A stretch of 64,000 bases of DNA from Liolophura sinensis. Lineage: Eukaryota; Mollusca; Polyplacophora; Chitonida; Chitonidae. Made by a program: the position numbers and the translations under genes. The stretch's first letter is position 1; each line of letters starts with the position of its first letter. Below the pieces are notes generated by a model that was given only the letters and a program-made list of their open reading frames with translations, made no database searches and had not been told where the DNA came from. The DNA lies in the NCBI RefSeq assembly GCF_032854445.1, contig NC_088298.1, forward strand, positions 10,961,504 through 11,025,503. Reading direction: 5' to 3'. Of the stretch, positions 33,141-44,152 are shown one piece after another.

Positions 33141-34330
33141 GTAAAATAGACAGAGAAGTGTTTGAGTGTTGTGGATGAGTCTCAGGATTGTATGTCTGAT
33201 CTCTACAGCTTATCCCGTATCTAACAGCTGTCGTTTACATTCTCGCGAGAACTTCTACAGATGAAACGAGAATAACTATTGCACGGACGAACAAGAACGG
33301 GACTATATGTTTGAAAGTCACCAATCAAGCTTCAGAACCCTGGCTTCAAAGTACTCTTAGAATGTTGCATGTTGAGGAAAAGTGAACGATACATTAGCAA
33401 AAGAAAACGAATGTCTGTCACACGAAGTGGTCCCTGGACAAAGACAGAACATGGTGCTTACACGTTATCAAGTGACTTTACTGGGTAACATCTGAAAATA
33501 ATCTGGCAGAAACAAAATGAATTGTATACGTCTTGGAGCTGATATATTCACGTCTTTGAGGCCAGCATCCTTTATTTTGGATTTCCGTCTGAAACCTCAA
33601 CTGGGGTTAGCTGTTGGCAGCCTGGCATCTCAAACACAAATCGTGTGTTTGCCTCTAAAGTATTGAGTTGCAGAAATATGAGTACTACAATTTTGGGGAC
33701 ATCAACTTCATTCCTCAGCGTCCTGCCACCCACCAAGATCATTGCACCACGTTAAAGCTTAACCAAACCAGTAATTGCGACCTCATCTCGTTTCTTAAAT
33801 AACGTCACGTGATTCCCAACTTATGTATTATTTGGACCCATCCAAAATCTGGTAAAACTGAATAGAGGTAAAATAGAGTGTTTTTCCCGGCAGGTTATAT
33901 CCGTGACGATGGAATATAGCAGGAGTTGAAGATTTCTAAATGACCTGTGTTTAGATGGCAGACATGCGGTTTCGGTGGGAACTCTCCCCTAACGGGAGGC
34001 GACAGTATATACACTCTCCAAGGCAGGCAGATTGGTTTCGTTTTAACATTTTTGAGGCAGGCCGGCTATTAAATAATGAAGGTGAGAAAGCACACGTCAA
34101 GAAAATTAAATTGTATGCCATGAAAATATGATAGTTTGAGAATAACAACGGAAATATCCATCGTTAGAAGTTAAGAAAGCTCCAAAGATGTTGTCAGGTT
34201 TAATAGCCGTTGTGCGAGTCGTCATCGAAACGCAACAGGACACAGTACTGAAAACACGTTTTAAGCCTGAAAAACACGAAAACTTCAACGGGTTATAAAG
34301 GGAAGGCATTCAAAGTCTATCCACACAATC
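33141..34330. other. Intron 2 of the secreted-protein gene, nothing further recognised
   Basis: Short frames only; no exon or repeat identified. Confidence 0.35.
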
Positions 34331-35075
34331 TCTGTAGTAGCAGAATAGCACTGAGAACGCAGTGCCACAATGGACGCGTGAGGAACGAGAACTCGCCATT
34401 GCCTTGACTGAAGTTTGCCTGACTACAAGGGTCATATCAGCAAGGTTTGAATGTTATCACAGTACCATCAAAGGACTGAATAGACAATGGTTACTTCGAC
34501 GCTGGCATGGCGTTCTCTTCGCTGATGGACTTATACGTGTCTGGCGTCGCAGTGGTGAACGTTATCTTGATGATTGTGTTGTGCAGACTTGATCGGTAGG
34601 ACGGCGGAAGTGTGATGGTTTAGGGCGGTATAACTTTTCATCACAGAACAGCGCTCCATGTATGCACTGTAGTTTACTACAGGGACGCCATTTTATGACG
34701 TCAAGTGGTCCCCCTGTTTCCGCCAACATGCACCAGCTGCATACTTTCCAACATGACAACGTCACAGGACAAACAGCACGTGCTTCTATGGACTTCCTGT
34801 CACAGAATAATGCACACCTTAATCGATGGCGTGCCTAATCACCCGATCCATCCAACTTAATAAATCTCTTGTGTGACATACAATGCAAACAGGGGTCGTC
34901 ATACCCGGAAATGACTTTGTCTTTGGACCTCTTGTGTGTTCAATTTTCCTCTACATTACAATTGCGTACTTTCCAATGACACTTGTCATTGCTAATGTGT
35001 AACTGATTTATCTGAGAGTGAATGTAATACACCGCCAACACTAAATAAAATTTGGTTTAGCGTCAATTAAACTTT
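34331..35075 (+). pseudogene. Tc1-like transposase remnant
   Basis: An N-terminal trace at 34362-34480 (TREERELAIALTEVCLTTRV) is joined after a large deletion to the catalytic region: RRWHGVLFADG (family: FSDES, first Asp) and RVWRRSGERYLDDCVVQT, then in other frames GGSVMV-type text with a premature stop and HQLHTFQHDNVTGQTARASM (second Asp, the QHDNA motif). TTTAGCGTCAATTAAACTTTTTACCCC near 35060 resembles a Tc1 terminal region. Inactive. Confidence 0.8.
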
Positions 35076-35194
35076 TTACCCCTGGTGTTTCAGTCTATTA
35101 CACACCCATTCTATTGGCATTGACTTGTCCAAAACCATAATAACAGAACCCTGGGCAGCTAAGTATTAACATGTAGGGTAGACCAATTTCCAAT

Positions 35195-35305
35195 ATAGGT
35201 CAATATGGTCGTGGGTTTCCCCTGGGCTCTGCCTCCCACCATAATGCTGCGTACCGTCGTATAAGTGAAATATTCTTGAGTACGGCGTAAAACACCAATC
35301 AAAAA
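35195..35305 (+). mobile_element. SINE-A 3' half
   Basis: ATGGTCGTGGGTTTCCCCTG to GAGTACGGCGTAAAACACCA and a run of A bases. Confidence 0.88.
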
Positions 35306-35319
35306 AAAAAAAAAAAAAA

Positions 35320-35416
35320 ATCCCACCATAATGCTGCTTACTGTCGTATAAGTGAAATATCCTTGAGTACGGCGTAAAGCAACACTCAAATAAATAAATA
35401 AATAAATAAATAAACT
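35320..35416 (+). mobile_element. SINE-A 3' end, second tail directly after the first
   Basis: TCCCACCATAATGCTGCTTA to GAGTACGGCGTAAAGCAACA and (AAAT)n. It starts within the A-run of the previous copy. Confidence 0.88.
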
Positions 35417-36200
35417 TGCCACTGTCTTATTACAAGTTTACGTGTGAGCAAATTAAAACACATTGTGTAAGGAGTAATTATGTATAACAGAATTGTTCTA
35501 CCGATCAAGTACTAAACAACCGTGAGATACATCATCTCTACCCAGCTCTACCCATGATATGTCGGATGCCCTATCATTGCAAGGAAAACGAAAGTAGAAT
35601 GCTATTTTCAATATGTGATCGACTGTTAAACCCTGTTTCTGACAGTGCCATAAATGAAATTGTTCTTCATTTTTAGCGTGATATAACCTTAATGAATGGA
35701 ATTTATTTGATCTTTTGTAGCTGTGTGATCTCACGGCAGTGTGTCTTCAGAATTCGTTTTTGGGACATTTTGTTCTAAAAAAATACAGTGTAGTCTACTC
35801 GCGGAGGTAGTAGTGTGGACTTTCTTACTGTCTGGAGTTTTGCGTGACCTTTTTGGTGTGTAACTGTTGTATAGCAAATCTCTCTACGTCCATAGTCTAG
35901 CATATGACTTGGTCAATAAAATAATTATGACGTAACGCGAGGCGGTACAGTCGTCTTCTCGAAACCAATCTATGGAATTTAACATTATGAATAGAAAAAG
36001 TATTTTATCCGTCACTTTGTTTGCACTAATATGAACGTCCAACGTATCAATGTGTAGAGCTTGTCGTGTTATGTGTCGCTGACTACAGCCCATTTTGAGA
36101 GTGAGCATGAGTGGTTTTGCAGATGGCGGAATACAGGCGATATAAACAGAATATAGTGCACATTTCACTAAAAATATTTATCTCACTTGTTTACTTACAG
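35417..36200. other. Intron 2 of the secreted-protein gene, right part
   Basis: No exon or repeat recognised until the polypyrimidine tract and acceptor TTTACTTACAG at 36190-36200. Confidence 0.35.
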
Positions 36201-36334
36201 GTCCATCTACTGACACAGACACAGACAAAGATCTTTTGCATGTCCTCTTTGGTCTCGCTGACAAGAAGGCTGGAGTTGACGTCGTCGGAGGCGGTGGATC
36301 TTCCGATGATCACATGAAGAAGTCCTTTTACTGA
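36201..36334 (+). CDS. Small secreted cysteine-rich protein, exon 3 (C-terminus)
   Basis: After the acceptor TTTACTTACAG the phase 1 continuation reads GPSTDTDTDKDLLHVLFGLA, then an acidic and glycine-rich end (VVGGGGSSDDHMKKSFY) and TGA at 36332-36334. The exon has no cysteine. The Asp/Thr repeat and Gly run suggest a flexible tail. No AATAAA lies close by; one candidate is AATAAA near 37036. Confidence 0.65.
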
Positions 36335-36578
36335 CTATTTGGTGTTACATCAGAGGCCTGATTTCTTAATAAGGCGATAAATTTTAATCTTCTGTTCAAA
36401 CCAAAATAGTTACGGCTGGATGTTGAAATTGTGCTACCGTAGCATAGAATCTGTGGTCAAAGTTTTATCCATCTGGATAATGTTTAAATTGTATTATACT
36501 TCTAGGGGATTAACGTCCGTACTCGCTCTGTGAACTAGGTCATATTTAAGCCTGAGCAGTGGGGACGTATCAGACTTC

Positions 36579-37025
36579 TTGGATCACTGTATCGTGCATA
36601 ATTGTGGACACCTGTGTTATGTTAACAGCTTTCTATTACATTACAATCTTCTACTGGGCAATTGTGTTATATTAATGGTGTTTTCTACGCTGTCTTACCG
36701 GTCATTACCCACGTATGATTCTGTTAGAGGCTTTACGCATTCCTTTCGGACACTCGGTGACATCGATAAAACAATGACCAGTGCTGTCAGCTACAATCCA
36801 GACCTCCTGTACATCGAAGGCTTCCAGGGTAAACGTAAAGTTTACGTCAAACAGGCTATGTACACAGGTTCAGTAATACTTCCTGATAACGGAATTCTCC
36901 GAAATGAAGGTAATAATGAGAAATTAAAACATTCTTTTTGTGTGAGGCATAAACACCACTTGGTCCTTGTTACTGAGAAAAAAATATTTCTTGGAGTGTT
37001 AGTATGTCGAACGACGCGATATTGA
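36579..37025 (+). CDS. Unrecognised open frame, doubtful
   Basis: An open frame of 148 codons without an ATG at its start. The part LPTYDSVRGFTHSFRTLGDI to AMYTGSVILPDNGILRNEG has a protein-like composition and donor-like sites (CAGG|gtaaac, GAAG|gtaata). It could be an exon of an unknown gene, or 3' UTR of the secreted-protein gene. No family recognised. Confidence 0.2.
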   Translation: MDHCIVHNCGHLCYVNSFLLHYNLLLGNCVILMVFSTLSYRSLPTYDSVRGFTHSFRTLGDIDKTMTSAVSYNPDLLYIEGFQGKRKVYVKQAMYTGSVILPDNGILRNEGNNEKLKHSFCVRHKHHLVLVTEKKIFLGVLVCRTTRY

Positions 37026-37554
37026 GGGTGGTTAAATAAACATCATACAACTTGGTAGATATTACTTTGAATAAGAGATTTTAATTAACAATATGGATAC
37101 TAGATTTTTTTTTTAAATCAGCTGAACCTCCATGGAAAATATATTTATAGTATAAGCTACTATTATTATTACATGCAGCAATTGTTAGAGCAGTTTGACA
37201 ATAAAGTGTAATGCTCATGACTGGAATCTATTTGTTTTTTACTCTGTGGTTCTGTCATTCTGAAAGAAGTGATTGGTAAGAATATAATTAAGACGTATGG
37301 CATAGAAAGAAAACCCAGATTAGCGACGAAAGTGTTATAGTTGGCGATTGGTTCCCACGTGATCTGAAATATCAATATGTCCAGCCATAGGGATGCTTTG
37401 GGTCTAATGACGAGGATGAGACGAGAATGCCCTTGGGGCCTCCGTTTCCTGGTGGTAAGCGCACTAGCACACCAATACAGATTTATTTCGCACAAAAGTG
37501 TTTTCATTTCAAGAAATTACCATTTGACCTGTGAAATGATTATGACTGAAAAAT

Positions 37555-37696
37555 TATTTTATTTATTTATTTGATTGGTGCTTTACCGTGTACTCACAAA
37601 TATTTCACGTATTCGACGGCGGACATTATGGTGGAAGAAAACCAGGCAGAGCCCAGGGGAAACCCTCGACCATCCGCAGGCTGCTCCCAGACCCTG
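37555..37696 (-). mobile_element. SINE-A, head-truncated
   Basis: (TTTA)n, GATTGGTGCTTTACCGTGTA to CCATCCGCAGGCTGCTCCCA. Confidence 0.88.
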
Positions 37697-38454
37697 AAAA
37701 ATTAAGCGATATGCCCGGGGGAATATGATTTGGTATATGTTAATCACATTTTTGTGTTTAAAAAAATAATCTTCGTGTCATCTGTCTACCGAATTTCAAA
37801 GAATGCGTCAAAACAAGCTAAAGTTAAAAGCCATCAAATAGTTATATTGTAGCACATGTTGACTCTCTTGGTTATGTGTGATCCCAAAAGATGGAATTTC
37901 AGTAGATACATTACTACAGCTTGACAGGCTCACATTCTCCGCTGAGGACCCGCGAAGGATCCGCGAAGGATCCGCGAGGGATAATATAATTTAATCCTCC
38001 TCTGGTTAGTGGAGAAGTCCCACGGGAGATGGAATTTGCTTCCAAACTCATCTACGGCATAGAAATCCAAATGGCGGACAACTGCATTTCGCTGGGGTGT
38101 ATTTCATGAAAATGTGTTTATCCGCCTCCCATTTACATGTAGCGTAATCTATATAGGTTTTATACTAAGCAATTTTTTGTATAATGTTCACTCTTGTTTC
38201 TCTTGTTCCGTGGTTGATAATAAGCGGTGAACAATCCGTCGTTTGATCTCGTGTTATCGGGGAAGTAGCCTGAAAGGAAACTGATCTTACTTTCTTTCTC
38301 TCAAAAGTGATGTTAAAATCTTGTTCATTTTTTGCGGATGAAAACTGTCCCTCGTGTTTAGTACACGCCTTACACGACAAGCTTGTCCATAGAGCTGAAC
38401 TCCTGTGCTAGTACTCCCACAGTAATTCTTATTAAGTATCTGTAATGTCTTCCG
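37697..38454. other. Spacer with a 13-bp triplication
   Basis: CCGCGAAGGAT is repeated three times at about 37947-37981. A 71-codon minus frame (38165-38380) is not recognised. Confidence 0.35.
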
Positions 38455-40195
38455 TGAACCTTTCGTATAATGTCTCTAATGTATCTAATGTATCCACCCA
38501 CTCTTCTTCTCAGCCGACTTTGTCAAGTGCGAATAAAAAGAGGAAGTTGGGGGTTTTGTCAGACTCCCTTGATAATGGACAGGACAGATGACCGGCTTTC
38601 ATCGTTCTCTCAACAAAGAGTGAAGAAAAAGCCGGCATCGAAAATCCACCCATTTATTTAAAAAAAGAGCTTTGCTCTATGCAGCTGGTACACTGAGAAA
38701 GCTAAGATCCGGAGACATTCTCATAACATGTTTCTGGAAACAACAATCAACAAATCTATTGACTTTGAACAAAATATCTGATATTCCGGTGTGTACATTC
38801 CCTCAAAATTCACTGAATAGCTGTCAGGGGATAATACGTGACACCAGGGTAAAACATCTCACAACACAACAAGCTGGTAACATCTTGAAATGAAATACAT
38901 ATCGTTTGACTTTCAATAGTAAATCTCTTCCATCGTCATATCTACATTGACCCGTAGGGGTAGGGGTAGGGGTAGTATAGACTTATATATCCCTAACCCA
39001 AAGCGGTGCTTCCATTGTCAAAATTTTTGGTTACGGCAAGGGCCAATGTAAAAATGAACTGGTTTGTTTCCGATGCGGCAGTGAGGGTCATGATGGTTTC
39101 GACTGTAGCAGCACAATTACGTCTTGCAATTGCGGTGGAGATCGCATGGCCTCCTCTAAAGACTGTCCATTATTCTTTAAGCAAAAACAAAGAATAAACT
39201 TAAAACTTAAAAACAAGATATCTTATCAGGAGGCTCGTAAGCTGGTGTCACCCTCAAATACTTCACTGTGGACTTTGTTTGCCAATATGGTCAAGCGAGT
39301 AGCATCTGTTGCTACTCAGACTCCCCTGACTTGGCCTGTGGGAAACAACAAACCTTCTTCTACCTCTGTGGAACGTTCTGTTCAACCTGCGCTTAATTCT
39401 TGTTCAACCCAAACTACTTCCATACAACAAATGAAATCAGTAAATAGTAACGGACAAAGTGATAAACCCGAATCCAATCCCCCTAAAGACAAAAATAACA
39501 AAAATATGTCCAAAATCAAGCCTCAGAGTAATGATAATAAAAGTAATAAACCTAGTGGCCCCATAGAGCGTCCCTCTAAGGCCACTAGGGATCCTGCCCA
39601 AACTTTTAATAAGTTTGGATCGTTGAGGGACGTTGGTCCTTCAACATCAGATGCGGATCTCCGCACCAGGGAGATCTAACAGCCGATCTCCAAGGAAGGG
39701 TCGTCCTCGGTCCAAATTGTCGAGGTCTTAAGGTAAATATTATTGAAATAACACAGCTAGTTCAATCATTAAATCCCATTGCACTTTGTCTTCAGGAAAC
39801 TCGCCTGAAGACATCTGACAAAGATACAATAACTCTTAAAAATTTTTCATTATACAGCGCTTATTCAATGAAAAATAGCGAGCTGTTGGCGGCTGTTCCA
39901 TCTTTATTCATAACACTATTATTCACAGTCCTGTTGCTCTGAATACAGAGCTTCAGGCTGTGGCCGTTCGAGTTTCCTTGTCAGAAACAATTACATTATG
40001 TTCGGTGTATATTCCTCCGAACACTTCTCTGTCTTCTCTGAACAATTACCTAAAGCGTTTATAATAGTGAGAGATTTCAATTCCCATAACCCCCTATGGG
40101 GCAGTAGTAACATAAGTAATAAGGGCAAAATACTGGAAGACTTCTTTTATGAGGAGAAACTGTGTTATTTTAATGATGATTCTAATACCTATTTA

Positions 40196-40291
40196 TTCCA
40201 CCCACCATAATGCTGGCCGCCATCGTATAAGTGAAATATTCTTGAGTACGGCGTAAAACACCAATCAAATAAATAAATAAATAAATAAATA
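40196..40291 (+). mobile_element. SINE-A 3' end in LINE copy D, 12-bp target duplication
   Basis: Flanked by AATACCTATTTA at 40184-40195 and 40292-40303. It splits the endonuclease frame at SNTYL|HPNNGAYS. A private insertion: copy A lacks it. Confidence 0.95.
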
Positions 40292-40500
40292 AATACCTAT
40301 TTACATCCAAATAATGGCGCTTATTCTGCTATTCATCTCACTATTACTGATCCATCACTTCTCCCCGAGTTTTCTCGGAAAGTGAATGACGATCTTTGAC
40401 GTAGTGGACATTTCCCTCTCATCCCAGAACACATCACTTCTAATTCTTTAGAACGTGTAACTGGGGGGAAATTCGATAAAGCAGATTGGATCGCATCTGA

Positions 40501-40656
40501 TTTATTTATTTATTTGATTGGTGCTTTACGCCGTACTCAAGAATATTTCACTTACACGACGGCGGCCAGCATTATGGTGGGAGGAAACCGGACAGAGCCC
40601 GGGGGAAACCCACGACCATTCGCAGGTTGCTGCAAACCTTCCCACTTACGGCCGGA
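40501..40656 (-). mobile_element. SINE-A in LINE copy D at the shared site
   Basis: Flanked by GGATCGCATCTGA (40488-40500) and GGATCGCATTTGA (40657-40669). The truncation point ACTTACGGCCGG matches copies A and C. Confidence 0.95.
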
Positions 40657-41045
40657 GGATCGCATTTGAGATGTTCTGCAAGACTGATATCACCTCAGAG
40701 ACTCTCAATGCAGCAGGTGATCCTACATTAAACTTTAATGAACTTGATCTCATAGCTGCTGACAGAACCATACCTAAGACCTCGACAAATCCGAATTTCA
40801 AAAGTAAACCCTGGTATGATACGCGTCGATTACTCAAATCAAAGAGACGATCTTGTTTGCGGAACTTACGTCAAAACACCTATGCGTGAGGTTTGGAACA
40901 TGGACCAGAAACTTAAGGGCAAAAATAATGAAGAGAAAGTCTGATATTTGAAGGATGAAGAAAATATACTCACCAATCAGATAGGGCCTATAGCTTATAA
41001 ACTGGCTGAAACAATTTCTAAGAAATCTTCTTCTGAAAGTTATAT

Positions 41046-41954
41046 GTTGTACGGATATAGATGTCGTAACACCTTAGGCACAACGCGGACCACGGCATGT
41101 TACACCTAGGCAAATGACACAGATGGGGATACTATTGGTTTTACTCGATTCCAAAGTATACAGTGCATCAAAAGACAAAACAAAAACAATGTACGAGAAC
41201 AAGAAAAGGAACTACTACTTTCAACATATAGAAAGAAGACAGTGCTTCCAGATTCTGGTGCTAAACCCATACATACAAAGGCCTATAATGTACTGCTCAG
41301 AGCCTGTGACAGAAGAATACGTTGTCCCAAGTTTGCTACGGCGCACTCAAGTGATGCCTTTATATTAAATAGGGAACCATTTTTACAGACACCTGTAGCG
41401 AGTAAACTATTGGACATAGATTATGGTGATGCAGATTTCCACCCTTTTATGCATCCGTCCATTTTTCTACGTTCGTGCACAAAACACCGGAAATTACATT
41501 AGCAGAAAATGTAAACTGGGTACTGTGCCAGTGCGCGACCACAGTGACTTTGATCTTTGGCGGGCAGAATTAGTGTACATTTCCTAAACTGCAATGACTA
41601 GCTTCACGTAGTCTTACACAAAGCCCCAATGTTATTAACAGGGGAAATATTTAAAAGGTATAAAATTATGAAGCAAAAATTCTAACGAATTTTAATTACC
41701 TGTAGCCAGAGAACCAATGGTCTTGGATTAAAAGCATCTAAATAACGAACTTAGAGCTGATCAGTGTCTACATTTGCTACAACATTCTAAATTTGAAACT
41801 TTTCAAGTTACAGGCGAAACACTAACATCTGGACATATTTCTTCAGTTCTTGTACACACTCCAGCCCATCTACTGGCCTCCATATATTTTCCTCCAAACT
41901 TCAAAAACTTGTAGCGACTGAAAACCTCTTAGTTGTAAAGCCCTTTCGCCTGAC
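41046..41954. other. Unassigned sequence with a 60-80 codon frame
   Basis: A plus-strand frame (41242-41502) reads AYNVLLRACDRRIRCPKFAT and LLDIDYGDADFHPFMHPSIF. It looks protein-derived, but I cannot assign it; possibly another decayed mobile element beside LINE copy D. Confidence 0.3.
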
Positions 41955-42050
41955 CTATTCAGAGATCCTCCCACCATAATGCTGTGCGCCGTCGTATAAG
42001 TGAAATATTCTTGACGACGGCATGGAAATAACATCAATCCATCAATCAAA
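41955..42050 (+). mobile_element. SINE-A 3' end
   Basis: CTCCCACCATAATGCTGTGC, GTATAAGTGAAATATTCTTG, then a mutated tail. Confidence 0.8.
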
Positions 42051-42560
42051 TCATATTTCTGAAAAATTGGCTCCTATAAATTTTGAAATTCTAAAATCCA
42101 AAAACTGAAAATTCTGGGATTAAATTGTTGTACACGAGTACCAGATTTCAGAATAATCGGTTCACTGGTTATGGAAGAGAGGGTTTTTTTAAGGTTTGAA
42201 ACAAAATCCAATAGGGCAGCCTAGTGGGCGTAAGGTAGCGTAACCTACATCAATCAGAATATTTTTGTCTCTAACCAAGCCATGTGTCTCATGGCATTTA
42301 ATTCAAAACACTCAAGCGGTATTTATTTCATAACTGTTTATGTCGAGGAAGAATAATCATCATAAAAGCTGGAACAATTTCAATAATGCTCCCAGTCCAA
42401 AGGGTTGGACACCATAATTAACATTATAGCCCGGGAACCAGCAGTTGCGCACGAAACGTTTGACACACGGAACACTTAGAACTATAGGGGCCAACATGGT
42501 AATCCTCAAGAGCGGCGCCCTTTCCACAGCCCCTGGGGGTGGGGTTCAAATTACGGCAAA
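42051..42560. other. Spacer, nothing recognised
   Basis: No coding or repeat signal that I can name. Confidence 0.3.
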
Positions 42561-43116
42561 AGTAATTTTGTCGGTCACGGTGGAGTACAAGGATGAAACT
42601 TATTTTTGATGTTCCTCGCAATAATCTTGCCACTAAAAGCCGACTCATATGTCCCCTGCTCATGCTTAAGGTAATTGAAGAAGGCCCTGATTAACGCTAA
42701 TTAGAACTTTACCGATCTTGTCGCGTATAAGGTTGATTTTTTTTTAACCAAAAGATACCTTGAGATATAGTGATTATAAAATACTGTTCTAATTACCGAA
42801 GAACGGATTTATGGTTATTATTTTTTGGGCTAAATTACGAAAAAACGAGGGCACGGGTTATGGCTGAATACCAGGATGAAACTTAGTGTTAATTACGCAG
42901 TTCTTAAATCGCTTTGCTTTGCGCATTAGCTGGGTAGTTAAGAATCGGCTTTTAGTGATTAATTGTCGTCAGGAACGTAATTAGCAATTATTAGGCCGTT
43001 TTTAAATGACTTTAAGCATGAGATGAGAACTTAAGTCTAGGCTTTTAGTGACAAGATTGTCGTGAAGAACGTATAAAATAAGTTTCATCTTCGTACTCCA
43101 TGACCGATAGAATTAG
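42561..43116. repeat. Complex fold-back element with nested inverted and direct copies
   Basis: Left arm 42561-42715 (GGAGTACAAGGATGAAACTT, CTTGCCACTAAAAGCC, CTCATGCTTAAGGTAATT) is the imperfect reverse complement of 42965-43116 (GACTTTAAGCATGAGATGAG, GGCTTTTAGTGACAAGATTG, AAGTTTCATCTTCGTACTCC). Between them a second partial pair occurs: CCAGGATGAAACTTAG at about 42879 and CGGCTTTTAGTGATTAATTG at about 42948. No open frame of note. MITE or fold-back origin likely. Confidence 0.75.
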
Positions 43117-43397
43117 TCTTTTATCAAGGGCTGAGCACTGATAAGTCTCCGCTATCACCCGGACTATTACAGTATTTCACCAAAAAAAAAAACAAACAAA
43201 AAACAAAAAAAAAACACTTTATGTTACACCGACTGAGGATGGTTAACCATAAAATATACACATGTGTGAAATATTACTTGTTGAGATTCATTAAGCTTAC
43301 AAAAAATATAACAGTTTTCTGTCATTTAACTATGTGAGCAGAAACACTGCTGCACTATTCTTGGCCATCACTTTTGTCAGTTCCACATTTGTTTCCT

Positions 43398-43597
43398 TTA
43401 AAGCTGGCCATCAATATTCACACTTCCAAGCTCTACGTCGTCAGATCTGGAAGTGGGTGGCGATTCAAGGCGCATGAATGACTGAAGAACGCTGTTATTT
43501 GGTGTTTTCCGCCAGAGGGCACTGAAGAACAAGTATATCCATGGGTTGGTACAGCTGTTTAGATTGGCCATCCTCATAATGACAGCGAAGGCGGTGA
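43398..43597 (-). CDS. Oxytocin/vasopressin-like GPCR, exon 2 (TM7 and C-tail)
   Basis: The acceptor CGTCGTTACAG, phase 1, completes Val and gives VTAFAVIMRMANLNSCTNPW then IYLFFSALWRK: TM7 with the NPxxY motif as NPWIY, preceded by NSC as in oxytocin/vasopressin receptors. A 40-residue C-tail ends DGQL, stop at 43398-43400. No palmitoylation cysteine is seen in the tail. An alternative in-frame acceptor 18 bases upstream (ACAGCCAG) would add six residues; the shorter form aligns better. With exon 1 it completes a 407-residue receptor. Confidence 0.9.
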
Positions 43598-43779
43598 CTG
43601 TAACGACGGAAAAGACTGGCTGTTAGATCCAGAAGATACGTAGAGGGTCAGTTGTTCACTTTATAATGGATACATACTGGTAGAACACTAGAACGATGGA
43701 TTTATTGATATGAAGGCATGTTTAACTTTCACACGCAAATCACACCATTGATGTATTTCCAGCAAATACTGGCTACAGT

Positions 43780-43862
43780 AATGTATTTATTTACTTTAAC
43801 TGTTTAACACCATAATCGAGAACTTTTCCCTTCTACATTTATGATGGCGGTCAGGCTAATCG
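43780..43862 (-). mobile_element. Old SINE-A fragment in the GPCR intron
   Basis: TTTAACACCATAATCGAGAA and ATGATGGCGGTCAG keep the SINE-A tail pattern; strongly diverged. Confidence 0.5.
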
Positions 43863-44025
43863 GGCTTATGGTTAAGAACATGGCTGACCGAAGCTGCCGA
43901 CCTTATATTCATCATATACAGTTTAATAAAAGACCAACATCACAGAGAGTAAAATCAGAGCAACGACGACAGTGGGATACGGTAGTTGACAAATTTTCAC
44001 ACGTAACCGATGAAATACGTTATTT

Positions 44026-44152
44026 ATTTATATACTTAATTATTTTTATATTTTTACTCAAGAATATTTCACTTATACGACGACGGCCAGCACTACGGTG
44101 GGAGAAAACCAGGCAGAGCCCGTTGGAAACCCACCACCGTAAGGCCGGAGAG
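44026..44152 (-). mobile_element. SINE-A, truncated, in the GPCR intron
   Basis: TACTCAAGAATATTTCACTT, GACGACGGCCAGCACTACGG, GGAGAAAACCAGGCAGAGCC, then GTAAGGCCGGAGAG. Confidence 0.88.

Larger units (their letters stand above)
38455..41045 (+). pseudogene. I/Nimb-like LINE, copy D: ORF1 and endonuclease
   Basis: The best ORF1 in the window. RKLGVLSDSLDNGQDR (38550-38590), then SCQGIIRDTRVKHLTTQQAG (38818-38880) of the RNA-binding part, a zinc knuckle CFRCGSEGHDGFDC (C-x2-C-x4-H-x4-C) with more cysteines after it (39060-39165), and a long hydrophilic tail to 39679. The endonuclease reads ITQLVQSLNPIALCLQETRL (39745), VYIPPNTS, DFNSHNPLWGSSNISNKGKI (40078-40140) and NGAYSAI at 40312. A pre-RT block follows the second SINE (DITSETLNAAGDPTLNFNEL, 40690-40750). 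An internal deletion joins KPWYDT to RRLLKSKRRSC. Ends near 41045 before RT. Frameshifted. Confidence 0.87.

Noticed and set aside
42424..42663. 79-codon minus frame with cysteines and a PxxCGK motif
   Set aside because: Overlaps the left arm of the fold-back and shows no family; probably chance.
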